A stretch of DNA of 64,000 nucleotides from DATADW01 sp963733905. GTDB taxonomy: Bacteria > Actinomycetota > Acidimicrobiia > Spongiisociales > DATADW01. This document shows, piece after piece, positions 31,025-41,387 of this stretch. The position numbers and the translations under genes are program-made. Each line of letters opens with the position of its first letter. The stretch's first letter is position 1. The notes under the pieces were generated by a model. It worked only from the letters and a program-made list of their open reading frames with translations. It ran no database searches and was not told the origin of the DNA. The stretch is taken from assembly GCA_963733905.1 (NCBI GenBank), contig CAVTEU010000007.1, forward strand, positions 310,001-374,000, in the 5' to 3' direction.

Positions 31025-32515
31025 ATGGACGACCTCAGGATCCCGGTGCCGTCGCTGGTCATCCTCGCCGGCCCGTCGGGAGCCGGGAAGTCGGCGTGGG
31101 CGGAGGAATGGTTCCGCCCCGACCAGGTGGTGTCATCTGATCGGTTGCGGAGCCTCGTCGGTGAGGGCGAGCACGACCAGGCAGCCGGAGAGGCCGCCTT
31201 CGACCTCCTCGAACGGGTGCTCGACCATCGGATGGCGAGGAGGCTGCTCACCGTCGTGGACACCCTGGGGATGAACGCCGAGCGGCGGTCTGCCTGGCGG
31301 GAGCGGGCCAGGGCTGCGGGTATGCCGGCGTTTGTGGTGGCATTCGACACCCCGCCGGCGGTGTGCCGCACCCGCAACAGGAGCCGGCCCGACCCCGTCC
31401 CCGACCGGGTGCTCGGATCCCAGCTGCGCCGCTGGCCAGGAGAGCGCGAGAGGATCGACGCGGAGATCATGGGACGGTGTACTCACTCCTGGCCCGGTCC
31501 GACTCGTGCTCCCTGGGTTCGGGACATCCGACGAGGCGGCGCGCCGTCAATCGGAGGACCCCAAGCCGCTTCGGTTCGGCCTGCAGATCTCGCGCTTTGC
31601 ATGGGAGGGCGGCGCGGCCACGACTCGCCGACCACCTCGCCGCGGCGGCGGTCACCGCCGAGCAGGCCGGGTTCGAGGGTCTGTGGGTCATGGACCACCT
31701 CCTGCAAATCCCCCAGGTGGGGAGGGTGTGGGAGGATCTGCCCGAGAGCACCACGACGCTCGGTTTCCTGGCGGGGATCACCACGGGCATCGGGTTGGGA
31801 ACGCTGGTCACCCCGGTGACCTTCCGGGCACCCGGGCTCCTGGCCAAGACCGTCGCCACCATCGACGTGCTCTCCGGGTGGCCGGGCCCGGCTCGGGTTG
31901 GGGCTCGGTTGGTGGGAGCGCGAGCACCTCGCCTTCGGACTGCCATTCCCACCGGTCGCCGACCGTTATCTGCTCTTGGAGGACACGATCGGGGTGCTGC
32001 GCGCCCTGTGGGGACCCGGCTCGCGGCCCTACACCGGGAAGACGATCTCGCTCCCCGAGACGGGTGCTACCCGAGACCGCTCCAAGAGAGGCTCCCCATC
32101 GTCGTTGGGGGGTCTGGTGAGCGGCGCACGCTGCGTGTCGTCGCCGAACTCGCCGACGGGTGCAACCTGATGGGCGACGCCGACAAGGTGGCGACAAAGG
32201 TGAAGGCCCTGCACCGCCATTGCTCGGATGTGGGGCGTCCCCCTGAGGAGATCGAGGTGACCCACCTCTCGACCGCACTGGTTGGACGGGAGCGGGCCGA
32301 GGTGGATCGGCTCGTGGACCGGCTCCGGCCGGCGCGGACCTCGCCGGATCGCTACGCCTCGGCGGTGAACGCCGGCACGGTCGAGGACCACATCGGCCGT
32401 TTCCGGCGCCTCGCCGAGAGCTGGGGTCGGCACCGCGATCGTCTCCATGCCCGATCTGCCCGATGTCGAGGCCGTGGAACGGTTCGCCCCGGTGATCGCG
32501 GCGTTCAACCTATGA
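31025..32515 (+). CDS. P-loop kinase fused to F420-dependent LLM-class oxidoreductase, frameshifted
   Basis: About 495 residues. Residues 1-150: zeta-toxin/polynucleotide-kinase-like P-loop domain with Walker A LAGPSGAGKSAWAEEWF, VVSSDRLR, and VVDTLGMNAERRSAWRERA. A linker then leads to a TIM-barrel luciferase-like monooxygenase: LRFGLQISRFAWEGG, AEQAGFEGLWVMDHLLQIPQ, FLAGITTGIGLGTLVTPVTF, PLQERLPIVVGGSGERRTLR, ending SMPDLPDVEAVERFAPVIAA. Shifts near 31480, 31615, 31895 and two more are mostly one extra base. I recall the same kinase-LLM order in other actinobacterial proteins, so I read it as a true fusion. LLM enzymes of this kind use F420. Stop TGA 32513-32515 meets the rnhB stop. Confidence 0.8.
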
Positions 32516-33228
32516 AGGCAGTCGTCGAACAGCGTCCCTTGAGGGTCGGGGCGGCGGTACCTGCCGAGACCGGTCCAGACCAAATGGTCCATGAAGACCC
32601 AGCTCTTGCGGTGGATGGCGGAGGGTCCCCAAGCCTGCAGAGCCGACTTGTGTCGCGGGCACGGGTAGCCCTTGTTCTCGTCGAATACGTAGAGCGGATA
32701 GTGCTCCGCCTCGGCGCGCATCATCCGGTCACGGGTGACCTTGGCCAGGATCGATGCCGCGGCGATCGACAGGCAGGTGAGGTCGCCCCGCACTATCCGG
32801 CGAACCTGGTCTCCGCCGACGAAGTCCCACTTCCCGTCGACAAGGACAGCGTCCGGCGTCAATCCCAGTGCGGTGATCGCCCTCTCGGCTGCGAGACGCT
32901 GCGCGTCGGACATCCCCAACGTGTCGCACTCCTCGGCGGTGGCATGACCGACGGCCCATGCCTGGCACCAGCCGGCGATCCGGTCGAACAGAGCCTCGCG
33001 CTCGGCCTCGGTGAGCAGCTTCGAGTCGCGCACCTTGTAGACACGGCGGTCGGCCGGGATGACGGCGGCTCCGACACTCAGCGGGCCGGCCCAGGCGCCG
33101 CGTCCCACCTCGTCGACCCCGACCACCACCTGCCGCCCCGCATCCCACAGCGCCCGCTCCAATCCGATCCCCGGTGCGCGGTGAACCAGCGCCCGACGGA
33201 GCCGCGGAACCGTCTGGGTGATCACCAT
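32510..33228 (-). CDS. rnhB: Ribonuclease HII
   Basis: About 235 residues; removes RNA from RNA-DNA hybrids, including single ribonucleotides. The catalytic DE-D pattern is visible: VVGVDEVGRGAWAGPLSVGA near residue 36 (Asp, Glu), DAVLVDGKWDF (third Asp) and SIAAASILAKVTRDRMM, with FDENKGYPCPRHKSAL near the C-terminus. GTG/ATG choice: ATG 33228 gives a short N-terminal lead. The frame does not stop at the expected place; a one-base shift near 32520 would end it at TAG 32512-32510, flush with the convergent kinase-LLM stop. As sequenced the frame continues antisense to 32029. The catalytic body is intact. Confidence 0.9.
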
Positions 33229-33266
33229 CCGAGCGTAGCCAGCACCGTCGCCCGAGATCGCGTCAG

Positions 33267-33827
33267 TCAGTTGAGCGTCGGATCGGCCGGATAGTCGGAG
33301 AAGATCGAGACGCGGCTCCGCTGCCGGCGCAGCACACGGCGCCGAAGCCCGAGAGGGTCGCCCGTCAGCGCATCGTCGGCCTCGGTGGTGATCACGAACC
33401 AAGCCCCCTCCTCTACCTCGCTCTCCAGTTGCCCCGGGGACCATCCGGCGTAGCCGGTGAAGACCCGCAGCGGTCTGGCGTCGGAGAGCTCGTCGGGTGA
33501 GAGGCTCAGATCAACCAGCGCCAAGCCGACAGCCACCCTGACCAGCCCTTCGTCGTCGGCGTCGCTGGGAAGCAACAGATCGCTCCGGCACAGTCCGATG
33601 GCCATCTCCTGTTGGACCGGCCCGCCCACGAAGACCACCGCCGGCTCGACGAGCAGTGGCGCCCAATCGGGGAGAAACTCCCCGGCGGGCGCAGACGACG
33701 GGCGGTTGAGCACAAGCCCGAGGGCCCCGTCTTCGTCGTGCTGGCAGACGAGGAGGACCGTGCCGGCGAAGTTTGGGTCGAAAAGGGCCGGGGTGGCGAC
33801 CAGCAGCCGTCCAGTGAGGCTGACCAC
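33267..33827 (-). CDS. YqgE/AlgH family protein
   Basis: A 186-residue soluble protein of the UPF0301 (AlgH/YqgE) family, intact. Signature parts: LTGRLLVATPALFDPNFAGT, VLLVCQHDEDGALGLVLNRP, VFVGGPVQQEMAIGL, RVFTGYAGWSPGQLESEVEE and GAWFVI. In pseudomonads AlgH affects alginate regulation and in others nucleic-acid related roles have been suggested; no function is settled. It lies 38 bases upstream of rnhB on the same strand, probably one operon. Confidence 0.92.
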   Translation of the reverse strand: MVSLTGRLLVATPALFDPNFAGTVLLVCQHDEDGALGLVLNRPSSAPAGEFLPDWAPLLVEPAVVFVGGPVQQEMAIGLCRSDLLLPSDADDEGLVRVAVGLALVDLSLSPDELSDARPLRVFTGYAGWSPGQLESEVEEGAWFVITTEADDALTGDPLGLRRRVLRRQRSRVSIFSDYPADPTLN

Positions 33828-34009
33828 GAGGTCGTCGATCAGCTTCTCCGTTCTAGTTCGGACACCACCTGGCCGATCCTATAGACCGCTCCTTCACGGC
33901 GAGACGGACCGCCACCACAGGAACCCGGTGGCGTCACCTCTTCGTTTGTTTTGGGCTGGACTCGCCGCGGAAGCACAATCCCCCACCCCATCGGAAGCCA
34001 ACGAACACA

Positions 34010-36061
34010 TGACTCGACGGACTTGGGCGGTAGTACTCGGTGCGGTCGCCGTGATACTTGCCGTCGCCGGCACGATCCTGATCACACGGTCATCCGAGCA
34101 ACCGGCGGTTACCACCGTGGTCGCCTCCGGTACCACCACGGCTCCGGCCACGGCGACTACGACCGTCCAATCGGCTGACACCACGACCGACCAGGGATCG
34201 GCTGCCACCACACCACCAGGGTTCGAGGAGGCCGAATGCCGCTTTGCCGTCACCGTGGAGCGCGAGGTCCGCTGTGGCTATCTGGTGGTCCCGCCGACCG
34301 CTCGGATCCCGAGAGCCCCGAGGTGCGTCTGCACGTCGCCATTTTCTCATCCGATGACCCGAACCCCGAGCCCGACCCGGTCATCTATCTCGAGGGTGGA
34401 CCCGGTGGCGATGCCCTGGAAACTGTCCCGTTCTCGTTCGAGGATCGCTTCGGGGCCTACCTGGTCAATCGAGATCTCGTGATGTTCGACCAGCGTGGGA
34501 CCGGGTATTCCGAGCCGTCGTTGGCTTGCCCCGAATCGAGACAACTCGATTTCGAGCTGCTCGACGATGTGCTTCCCCCCGATGACTACGTAGCCCGCCA
34601 GATCGATGCGGTCGAGGCGTGTCGCGACCGGCTGCAGGACGAGGGGGTGGACCTGAGCCTGTTCGACTCGGCGGCATCGGCGGCGGACGTTGCCGATCTC
34701 GGGCGAGCCCTCGGTTACGAGGACTGGAACCTGTACGGCATCTCCTACGGCACCAGGTTGGCGCTCACCGTGATGCGGGACCATCCGGAGCACGTCCGCA
34801 GCGTCATCCTCGACTCGACTTACCCGCCCTCGGTGGATGCGCTCACCGCGTTCCCCGACAACGCCGAGCGCTCCTTCGACGTGCTCTTCGACTCCTGCAC
34901 CGCCGATTCCGCCTGCGCGGCGGCGTACCCCGACCTCTCCGCCCGCTACGACGCCCTGGTCGCCGCGCTCGACGAGGAACCGCTGATGGTCCCGGTTACC
35001 GATGTGTTCACCGGTGATCCGTACCAAGCGGCGCTCGACGGGGCTGGGCTGATCGGCCTCACCTTCCAGTCGCTCTACTCGGACGATCTGATACCACTCC
35101 TCCCCGGCCTCGTGGCGGAGCTCGAGGCGAGGGAGACGGCCACCGCTTCCAGCCTGATGAGCAACTTCCTCGCACAGGGCGAGTTCCTCTCCCTGGGCGC
35201 CCTGGCCTCGGTGCAGTGCCGCGAGGAGATCGCCTTCGCCGATCCGGAGGAGGTCGATGAGGCGGGAAGCACCGCTCCCATCGGTGGGCGTCTCGCCGCC
35301 ACCTCGCTCAACACCGGTCCGCCTGCCTTCGAGATGTGCCGGGTATGGGGAGCGGGCGAGGCAGCCCGACATGGAAACCCGTGCCGGTCCGCAGCAACAT
35401 CCCGACGCTCGTCCTCTCAGGTGGCTTCGACCCGATCACGCCGCCCGACTGGGCGGCGGAAGCGGCGAGCACCCTGCGAAACGCGACCACCGTGGGGTTC
35501 GACCCGCTGAGCCATGGCGTGAGCTCCGGGGCCGGGTTGCCCGGCGCAGATCGCAACCGCCTTCCTCGACGACCCGGCGGCGACACCCGATGTCTCCTGC
35601 GCCTCCTCGGTTGCGCCCACCCCAGTTCGTCGCCGGGGAGAGCGGCGAGGTGGTGATGGAACCGTTCGACACCGTCCTGCTCGGTGTTCCCCTCTCCGGT
35701 CTCTGCCCCCAGCGGATGGGACGAAGTCGCACCGGGGAGCTTCGCCCGGCTGGAAACCCCGGTGGACCCGACTGCCCTTGTCCTCCAGGCTGGGCAGGGC
35801 CTCACCTCCGAGCAGCTTCTGGGTCTGGTCTCCGGTCAACTCGGCTTCACCCTCCCCGACCAGCCGGACGACACCCACGAGGGTGCAGGTCGTTCCTGGC
35901 CCCTGTACGAGGTGTCGATCCAGGGCAGCCCGGCGCTGGTGACAGCTACCGAGTTGGGCGACTACGCCGCGGTGGGAATCATCATCGCCCAGGAGGGCGA
36001 GTTGGAGGCGCTTGCGGGCGACGTGTTCTTCCCGGCTCTCGATGCCTTCGAGGTGGGCTGA
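34010..36061 (+). CDS. Membrane-anchored alpha/beta hydrolase, tripeptidyl-aminopeptidase-like, frameshifted
   Basis: About 680 residues. N-terminal membrane anchor (TWAVVLGAVAVILAVAGTIL), a Thr-rich linker, then an S33-type hydrolase: YLEGGPGGDALE, MFDQRGTGYSEPSL, nucleophile GISYGTR, acid in VLSGGFDPITPP and His in DPLSHGV. A C-terminal ~180-residue region (VAPGSFARLETPVDPTALVL, LGDYAAVGIIIAQEGELE) resembles a separate beta-rich domain. Shifts near 34310, 35365, 35545 and 35705. It parallels the intact 646-residue hydrolase at 4473-6413. An extracellular peptidase or esterase role is likely; substrate unknown. Confidence 0.82.
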
Positions 36062-36152
36062 TCGCCGACCGGACGAACCAACCGCCGGCGAAGATTGATC
36101 CGAATGACCCCTACCGTGCGTACACTTCACAGGCAACTCCACCGGGAGAGCG

Positions 36153-36795
36153 ATGAGGATGCGGTCCATCACCCGGGTCTTGGCCATCGGGTTTCTTTTC
36201 GCCGTGCTCGCTCGCTGCGTGCTCGCAGCCAGAAGCCGGGATAACCACCCACACCGACCCCGAGCGTCAGTCACTGATCGAGGTGCCATCCGAGTGGCAC
36301 CTCTACGAGTCGGAGGAGATGGCGGAGCTGGAGAGCCAGGTCTTCACCGCCGATATCGACGGCCTTCCCATCGAGTACGCCATCGCATTCGACGGCGCAC
36401 CGAGCCGCGACCCGGAGAACGTCAACGAGCCGTTCCTCACCGCCGACTTCCCGGTGGGGGCCTCGATCATCCGCCGGGTTGACGAAGGGGTGCGCGACGC
36501 CATCTCCCAGCGGCTGCTCAGCCAGGTCGCCGTGCCATACGAGGGTTTGCAGATCACCCCCGAGCTTCAGGAGCCTTTCGAGTTCGCCGAGGGGTTCGAC
36601 GGCGTGCGCCAGCTAGCCGTCTACACCGACCCGGCGACCGGGAATGAGGCTGCGGTGTACCTGATCTCGGTGACCGACGAGGAAGACGCCCGCATCTACT
36701 CGGTGGCTGTGGGCTGCTCGGTCGAGTGCTTCACGGAACACCAGGAGAAGATCTCGGAGGTGGTGGACTCATGGCTGGTCAACGTGAGGGCATGA
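36153..36795 (+). CDS. Lipoprotein of unknown function, frameshifted
   Basis: About 213 residues. A signal peptide (RVLAIGFLFAVLA) leads into a lipobox Cys once a single base near 36220 is removed (LAxC, then SQPEAGITTHTDPER). The rest reads cleanly: PSEWHLYESEEMAELESQVF, VAVPYEGLQITPELQEPF, YSVAVGCSVECFTEHQEKIS. It resembles short secreted proteins with a PsbP/LpqN-like beta fold, but I cannot name the family. Its stop overlaps the FtsH-like start as ATGA, so it is translationally coupled to the protease and may be its partner in the envelope. Confidence 0.7.
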
Positions 36796-39138
36796 CCACA
36801 AGACGCAGGAGCGACATGTGGGATCGGGTAAAGATCCTGCTCCTGCTCGCCATCGTGGCGGTTGTCCTCGTGGGCAGCCGGGTCCAGCCGCCGTTCGTCC
36901 CGCTCGACGTCGCCTTACGCGAGTTCTTCTCCGAGCCAATCGGGTTCATCATCGCGTCGCTGTTCGTTCTCGAGATCCTGCGCCAGATCCACTACCTGTT
37001 CGCCGAGAACTCCGCCGCCTATTTCGCCTTCTGGAACGACCGTGTCATCGGCGGTTGGGCCCGTCTCACCGGGCGGATGAAGCCATGGACCCGGTTCCGC
37101 ATCGGCCGGTTCGTCCGTTGGGGCATCTACACAGCGATTTACGCCTATTCAGTGATGTGGCTGGTCCCCGGAATCGAGACTCCGGTGCAAGCCATTGCCG
37201 AGCTGCCCCGGCTACTCATCGGCGTCCTCTCCAGCCCGGAATTCTGGCGGGTGGTCTCGATCCTCTTCCTGGTGGTCGCCCAGTTCGCCATGATCTTCTG
37301 GTTCCTCTCCCGTGGCGGCACCGACATCTTGTCACCCGAGGAGGTCAAGACCCGGTTCACCGACGTGTGGGGCCAGGACCATGTCCTCAACTCGATCAAG
37401 GAGAACATCGCCTTTCTGGAGCGGCCGGACGAGATCGAGGAGAAGGGCGGCTACATCCCCGGCGGGATGCTGCTCTGGGGCCCGCCAGGGACGGGGAAGA
37501 CGCTCATCGCCGAATCGATCGCCGGGGAGACCGGCCGCCCCTACGTCTTCGTGGACCCGGGCGCCTTCATCAACATGTTCATGGGCGTCGGCATCATCAA
37601 GGTGAAGTCGCTCTACCGGAAGCTGCGCAAGCTGTCGCTGCGACACGGCGGGGTGATCGTGTTCTTCGACGAGGCCGACAGCCCTCGGCTCGCGAGGCGC
37701 CATGGGGGCTCCAGGAGGGGCTTTCGGGGCTACACCGGCGATCGCCGAGCGGTTCGCCGCCGCCCAAGGCTGCAACGGCATCCACTACCTGTCGAGCCCG
37801 GCGCAGCGGACGCTGCTCGGCGAGTTCCAACTCGATGACCCCGCCCCCGACCCCGAAGCGGCGCCGCGCCGCTGGCGCGATCGGATCATCATGGGCGGCG
37901 GGATGGGCGGCGGAGGGATGGGCACCCTCCAGGCGCTGCTCACCGAGATGAACGGGCTAACCAAGCCGAGGGGCATGTCCAACAGGGTGCGCAAGCTCCT
38001 CGGGATGCGGCCAAAGCCACCACCCAAGTACCGCATACTCCACATCATGGCCACCAACATGCCCAACGCCCTCGACCCGGCCATGCTCCGCCCCGGTCGC
38101 ATCGACAGGGTCTACAAGGTCGGATACCCGTCCAAGACGGGCCGCAAGGAGACCCTGATCGGATACCTCAACAAGGTGTCCAACACGCTGAGCGACGATG
38201 AGATCGAGAAGTTCGCAGTCCGCAGTCCGTACGCCACCGGCGCATCGATCAAGGACATGGTCAACGAGGCGCTGATCATCGCCATCCGCGACGGGCGAAC
38301 CACGATCACCTGGGACGACCTATGGCGGGCGAAGGCCCTCAAAGAGGTCGGCCCGCCCGACGACGCCGAGTACGTCGAGCGCGAGCGTCACGCTGTGGCC
38401 ATCCACGAAGCGTCGCATGCCGTCGCCGCCCATCTGCTGCGGGCCCATGCCGCCATCGACATCGCCACCATCGAGCGTCGCGGCGACGTCGGCGGCTTCG
38501 TCTCCAGCATCCCCGAGGAAGACCGGATGTTCGAATGGCGGTCGGAGTACGAGGTGGATCTCATGGTCTCGATCGCCTCGCTGGCCGGCGAGCGGATGTT
38601 CTTCGAGGGTGACAACTCGGCGGGAGTCGGTGGCGACATGCGCTCGGCCACATCGCTCGCAGCTGCGATGGAAGGTGTCATGGCCATGGGCGACACCATC
38701 ACTTCGTTCGCCGGCACCACGTTGGGCCCAACCGGGATGCCCACCTCTCCCGTGTCGGCCATCCTCGGGAAGAGAGGCGAAGAGGTCGAGGCCCGGCTAC
38801 AGCGCCTCTACCAGGAGGTGTGGGAGCTGCTCGACGCCCATCGACCGCAGGTGCTGGCGGTGGCCGCGGCGCTCGAGGAGAAGAGACTCATCTCCGGCGA
38901 CGACGTCGCCGAGATCGTCGGCATCCCGCACGGGTCACTGGTCGCCCGCCGCCCGGCGGGTTGGTCGAGCGTTGATCCGGAGGGCCGCAAGGCGCTCACT
39001 CTCCCCTTCGGGGACGAATCGCCCAATGGCGGCCCACACCCAAACGGCAAGCCCGAAGATGACGGAAAACCCTCGAGCGAGACGCCAGCCGACGAAACCG
39101 AGCTAGACGACGAAACCGAGCTAGATCCCGTCGACTGA
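36792..39138 (+). CDS. FtsH-like membrane AAA+ zinc protease with extended N-terminal membrane domain, one frameshift
   Basis: About 781 residues. N-terminus: at least four hydrophobic segments (VKILLLLAIVAVVLVGSRVQ, PIGFIIASLFVLEIL, WGIYTAIYAYSVMWLVPGIE, VVSILFLVVAQFAMIFWFLS) instead of the usual two. AAA module: Walker A WGPPGTGKTLIAES near residue 235, Walker B VIVFFDEADS near 295, second region RILHIMATNMPNALDPAMLR and PGRIDR. Between them is an insertion of ~110 residues containing a Gly/Met-rich IIMGGGMGGGGMGT. Peptidase: HEASH (HExxH) near residue 540 with a downstream VGGDMRSAT Asp. Acidic/Thr tail. One extra C near 37685. FtsH enzymes extract and degrade membrane and soluble proteins; this is a divergent member. 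Confidence 0.87.
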
Positions 39139-39146
39139 GAGTTCTC

Positions 39147-39174
39147 CTTCCGTCTTCCTCTCCGTCTTCCGTCT
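39147..39174. repeat. Short degenerate 7-base repeat (CTTCCGT family)
   Basis: CTTCCGT, CTTCCTC, then TCCGTCT, TCCGTCT between two convergent stop codons. It is the reverse complement of the AGACGGA repeat at 53581. Confidence 0.6.
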
Positions 39175-40423
39175 AAGGAGCGGCCCACCCGGGATCGGCC
39201 ACCTGAAGTTCGCAGCCCTGGGTGAGCGGCTGCGCCTCGGCCGTGTTGATCAGATCGACTACCACGAGACGCTCGGGAATCAGCATCAGGGCGTGCTGGC
39301 CGTCGCCGACCGCCCAGGTCCGCAGCGTGTCCGCCGGTTGGACTGCACCGGGCTGCCAGCACAGTCGATCTGGCCGCCGACGGCATCCACGGTGATGATC
39401 TCGCCGGTCGGGATTCCTTCCGGTGACAGGGGCAGAGCGAGCACCGCACGCTGGTCCCACCACCCAGCGATGAAGGCACCGGCGAGATCCTCGCCGGGCA
39501 CGGCTACAGCCGTGCCCTGGGTGTCGATCACCATCACCGCCGCAGTCACCGGCTCGTCGATCGAGGGAGTCAGGACCACCAGCGCCGAAGAGCCGTCGGC
39601 GTGCCGCAAAGCCGTCAACGGGGTCAACCCCGCCAGGTCGCCCTCGGGAGCCCAACGCCAGGCGACATCTCCGGTCGTCGGGTTGATGGCGACGAGCTCG
39701 GGTTGCTCACCTCCGGTGGCACGCGAGAAGCGCCAGATCCCCCACACCACCGATCAGCACCGGATCGGCCAGACCCTCTTCTGTGATGGCTACCGGGTCG
39801 CCGCCGTCGACGGCAAGCGCCAGACCGCTTTCTCCGTTCTCCTCCAGTGAGACCACGCTCCCGTCCAGCGAGATCCACTGGCCCGACGGCTCCTCTTGAT
39901 CGAGCCTCTGCCAGCGGTTTCCCACCGGGTCGAGAGCGGCGAGGCCGCCGTCGATGCCAACCAGCCGGACGAGCGGTGAGTCGGCAAGTTCGGTCGACTC
40001 GGTCTCGGCGAACGGCGTCGTGGCGTAGTCGGTCCGGGCGTTGACCCCGAGTATGGGGCGCCCCGGCTGATCGGGACTCTCCTCGAGCGAAGTGGTGACG
40101 GTGACCTCCTCGTCCTCCCTGGTGAGGCGGATGTCGACCTCGTCACCTGGTGCCCCCTCCTGGACAGCTGCGATCAGCTCCTCGACGTTGACAACGGGCT
40201 GACCCGCCAACTCGACGATCAGGTCGCCCGGTTGGAGAACCTCGGCGGCAGCGACGTCGGGGAGGACGCTCACCAGATATGCCCCGCGACCCTCCCCCGT
40301 CGGTACCGAGCAGGGCTCGGAGTCGACGGTCAGGTCGGGAAGAGTCCCCCGCGACGGCGCAGCCTGGCCTCCGCAGGCGGCGACCAGCAGACCAAGGGCA
40401 AGGAGTGCAGCGAGCCGCCGCAT
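39173..40423 (-). CDS. PDZ-domain lipoprotein with beta-propeller-like C-terminus, frameshifted
   Basis: About 415 residues. Lipobox LLVAACGG after ATG 40423, then a PDZ domain with carboxylate-binding region LQPGDLIVELAGQPVVNVEE and DEVDIRLTREDEEVTVTT. From ~residue 130 the sequence turns to beta-rich repeats (LVRLVGIDGGLAALDPVGNR, ELVAINPTTGDVAWRWAPEG, VIDTQGTAVAVPGEDLAG), like PQQ-type propeller blades. Shifts near 39735 and 39350. No protease active site is seen, so it is likely a substrate-presenting or sensor lipoprotein. It is convergent with the FtsH-like protease and 119 bases downstream of the lipase gene. Confidence 0.72.
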
Positions 40424-40542
40424 CGGACAAGGATAGGTGTCACGCTTGGAGGCCAGGCCGAGGCCACTAACGGATCCGATCTGGTGGAGAGGCGGTGGTG
40501 GCTGGCCCCGGGTGGTGATCCGACGAGCGAGATGATCAGGCC

Positions 40543-41387
40543 TCAGGGAGTGGGCCTCTGAATCTCGGGCAAGGTCCGCCGCAGCCAATCGACGACATCG
40601 GCCAGAACGGAGGCGCCTTCGGGCTCATGGAAGGTCTCGTGGCGGAGCGACGGATAGAGCCGGCGCTCCACCGTCGGCACCCTGGCGAGGGCGAGGCTGT
40701 GCTGTGGTGGCACCACCGTGTCGGCGCCCCCATGGAACACGAACGTCGGGATCCGGAGCCGGTCGAGAGAAGCCGCGTTGGCGCGCACCGCGCCGAACCC
40801 CGCCCGGCCCAGCCCGACGGTGCTCTTGGTGAGGACCAGTGGGTCGGAGTCGTACGCCGCCGCGATCTCCTTGTCGTGGCGTCAGTTGCTCGCCTTCGAT
40901 CTCGATTGGGGATCGCCAGCGTGGGCGTCAGCCTTCCCAGCAACTTTGCCGCCCACTCCTTCCAGACGGCCAGTCCGTGCCCGGTCACCGGTGGCGCACT
41001 GAGGATAGGGCATCCGGCTGAGGGCGGTCGGAGAGCGCATAGCTGAGGGCGATGGCGCTCCCCATCGAATGACCGTACAGCACCACCGGCACCGACTCGG
41101 CGCGCAGCGCCGCCAACTCCTCGCCGACGGCGGTCGAGGAAGACATCCCAAGACGCGACATGCCCACGCCTGCCCCCGGACCCGCCGTGACCCTCGAGGT
41201 CGAAGGACCGAACGAGCAGCCCGGCGCCGGCGAAGGCACTGGCGGTCCGGTCGTGACGGCCGGAGTGCTCCCCTAGCCCGTGCACGATCAGCACCGCGCC
41301 CCAAGGCTCGTCCTCGGGCTTCCAGATCCTGACCAGGCGCGACGAATCCGCCGTCGGCAGACCACCTCGACTCTCGGCTGCGGTCAC
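40543..41387 (-). CDS. Monoacylglycerol-lipase-like alpha/beta hydrolase, frameshifted
   Basis: About 280 residues (Hydrolase_4/S33). GAVLIVHGLGEHSGRHDRTA, FDLEGHGGSGGRRGHVASWD, nucleophile VLYGHSMGSAIALSYAL (G-H-S-M-G), acid in FVFHGGADTVVPP and His in SLRHETFHEPEG. Shifts near 41165, 41000 and 40880. Start GTG 41387 overlaps the presumed gcvPB stop as GTGA. Enzymes of this type hydrolyse monoglycerides or lysophospholipids. It sits at the end of the gcv operon with no obvious metabolic link. Confidence 0.82.

Noticed and set aside
31025..33294. A single huge kinase-LLM-plus gene continuing to 33294
   Set aside because: Past 32515 the frame runs antisense through rnhB; the LLM C-terminus and its stop at 32513-32515 are clear in the corrected frame.
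37680..37690. Programmed ribosomal frameshifting in the FtsH-like gene
   Set aside because: No slippery heptamer or downstream structure is evident, and similar one-base shifts occur in dozens of unrelated genes here, so sequence error is simpler.
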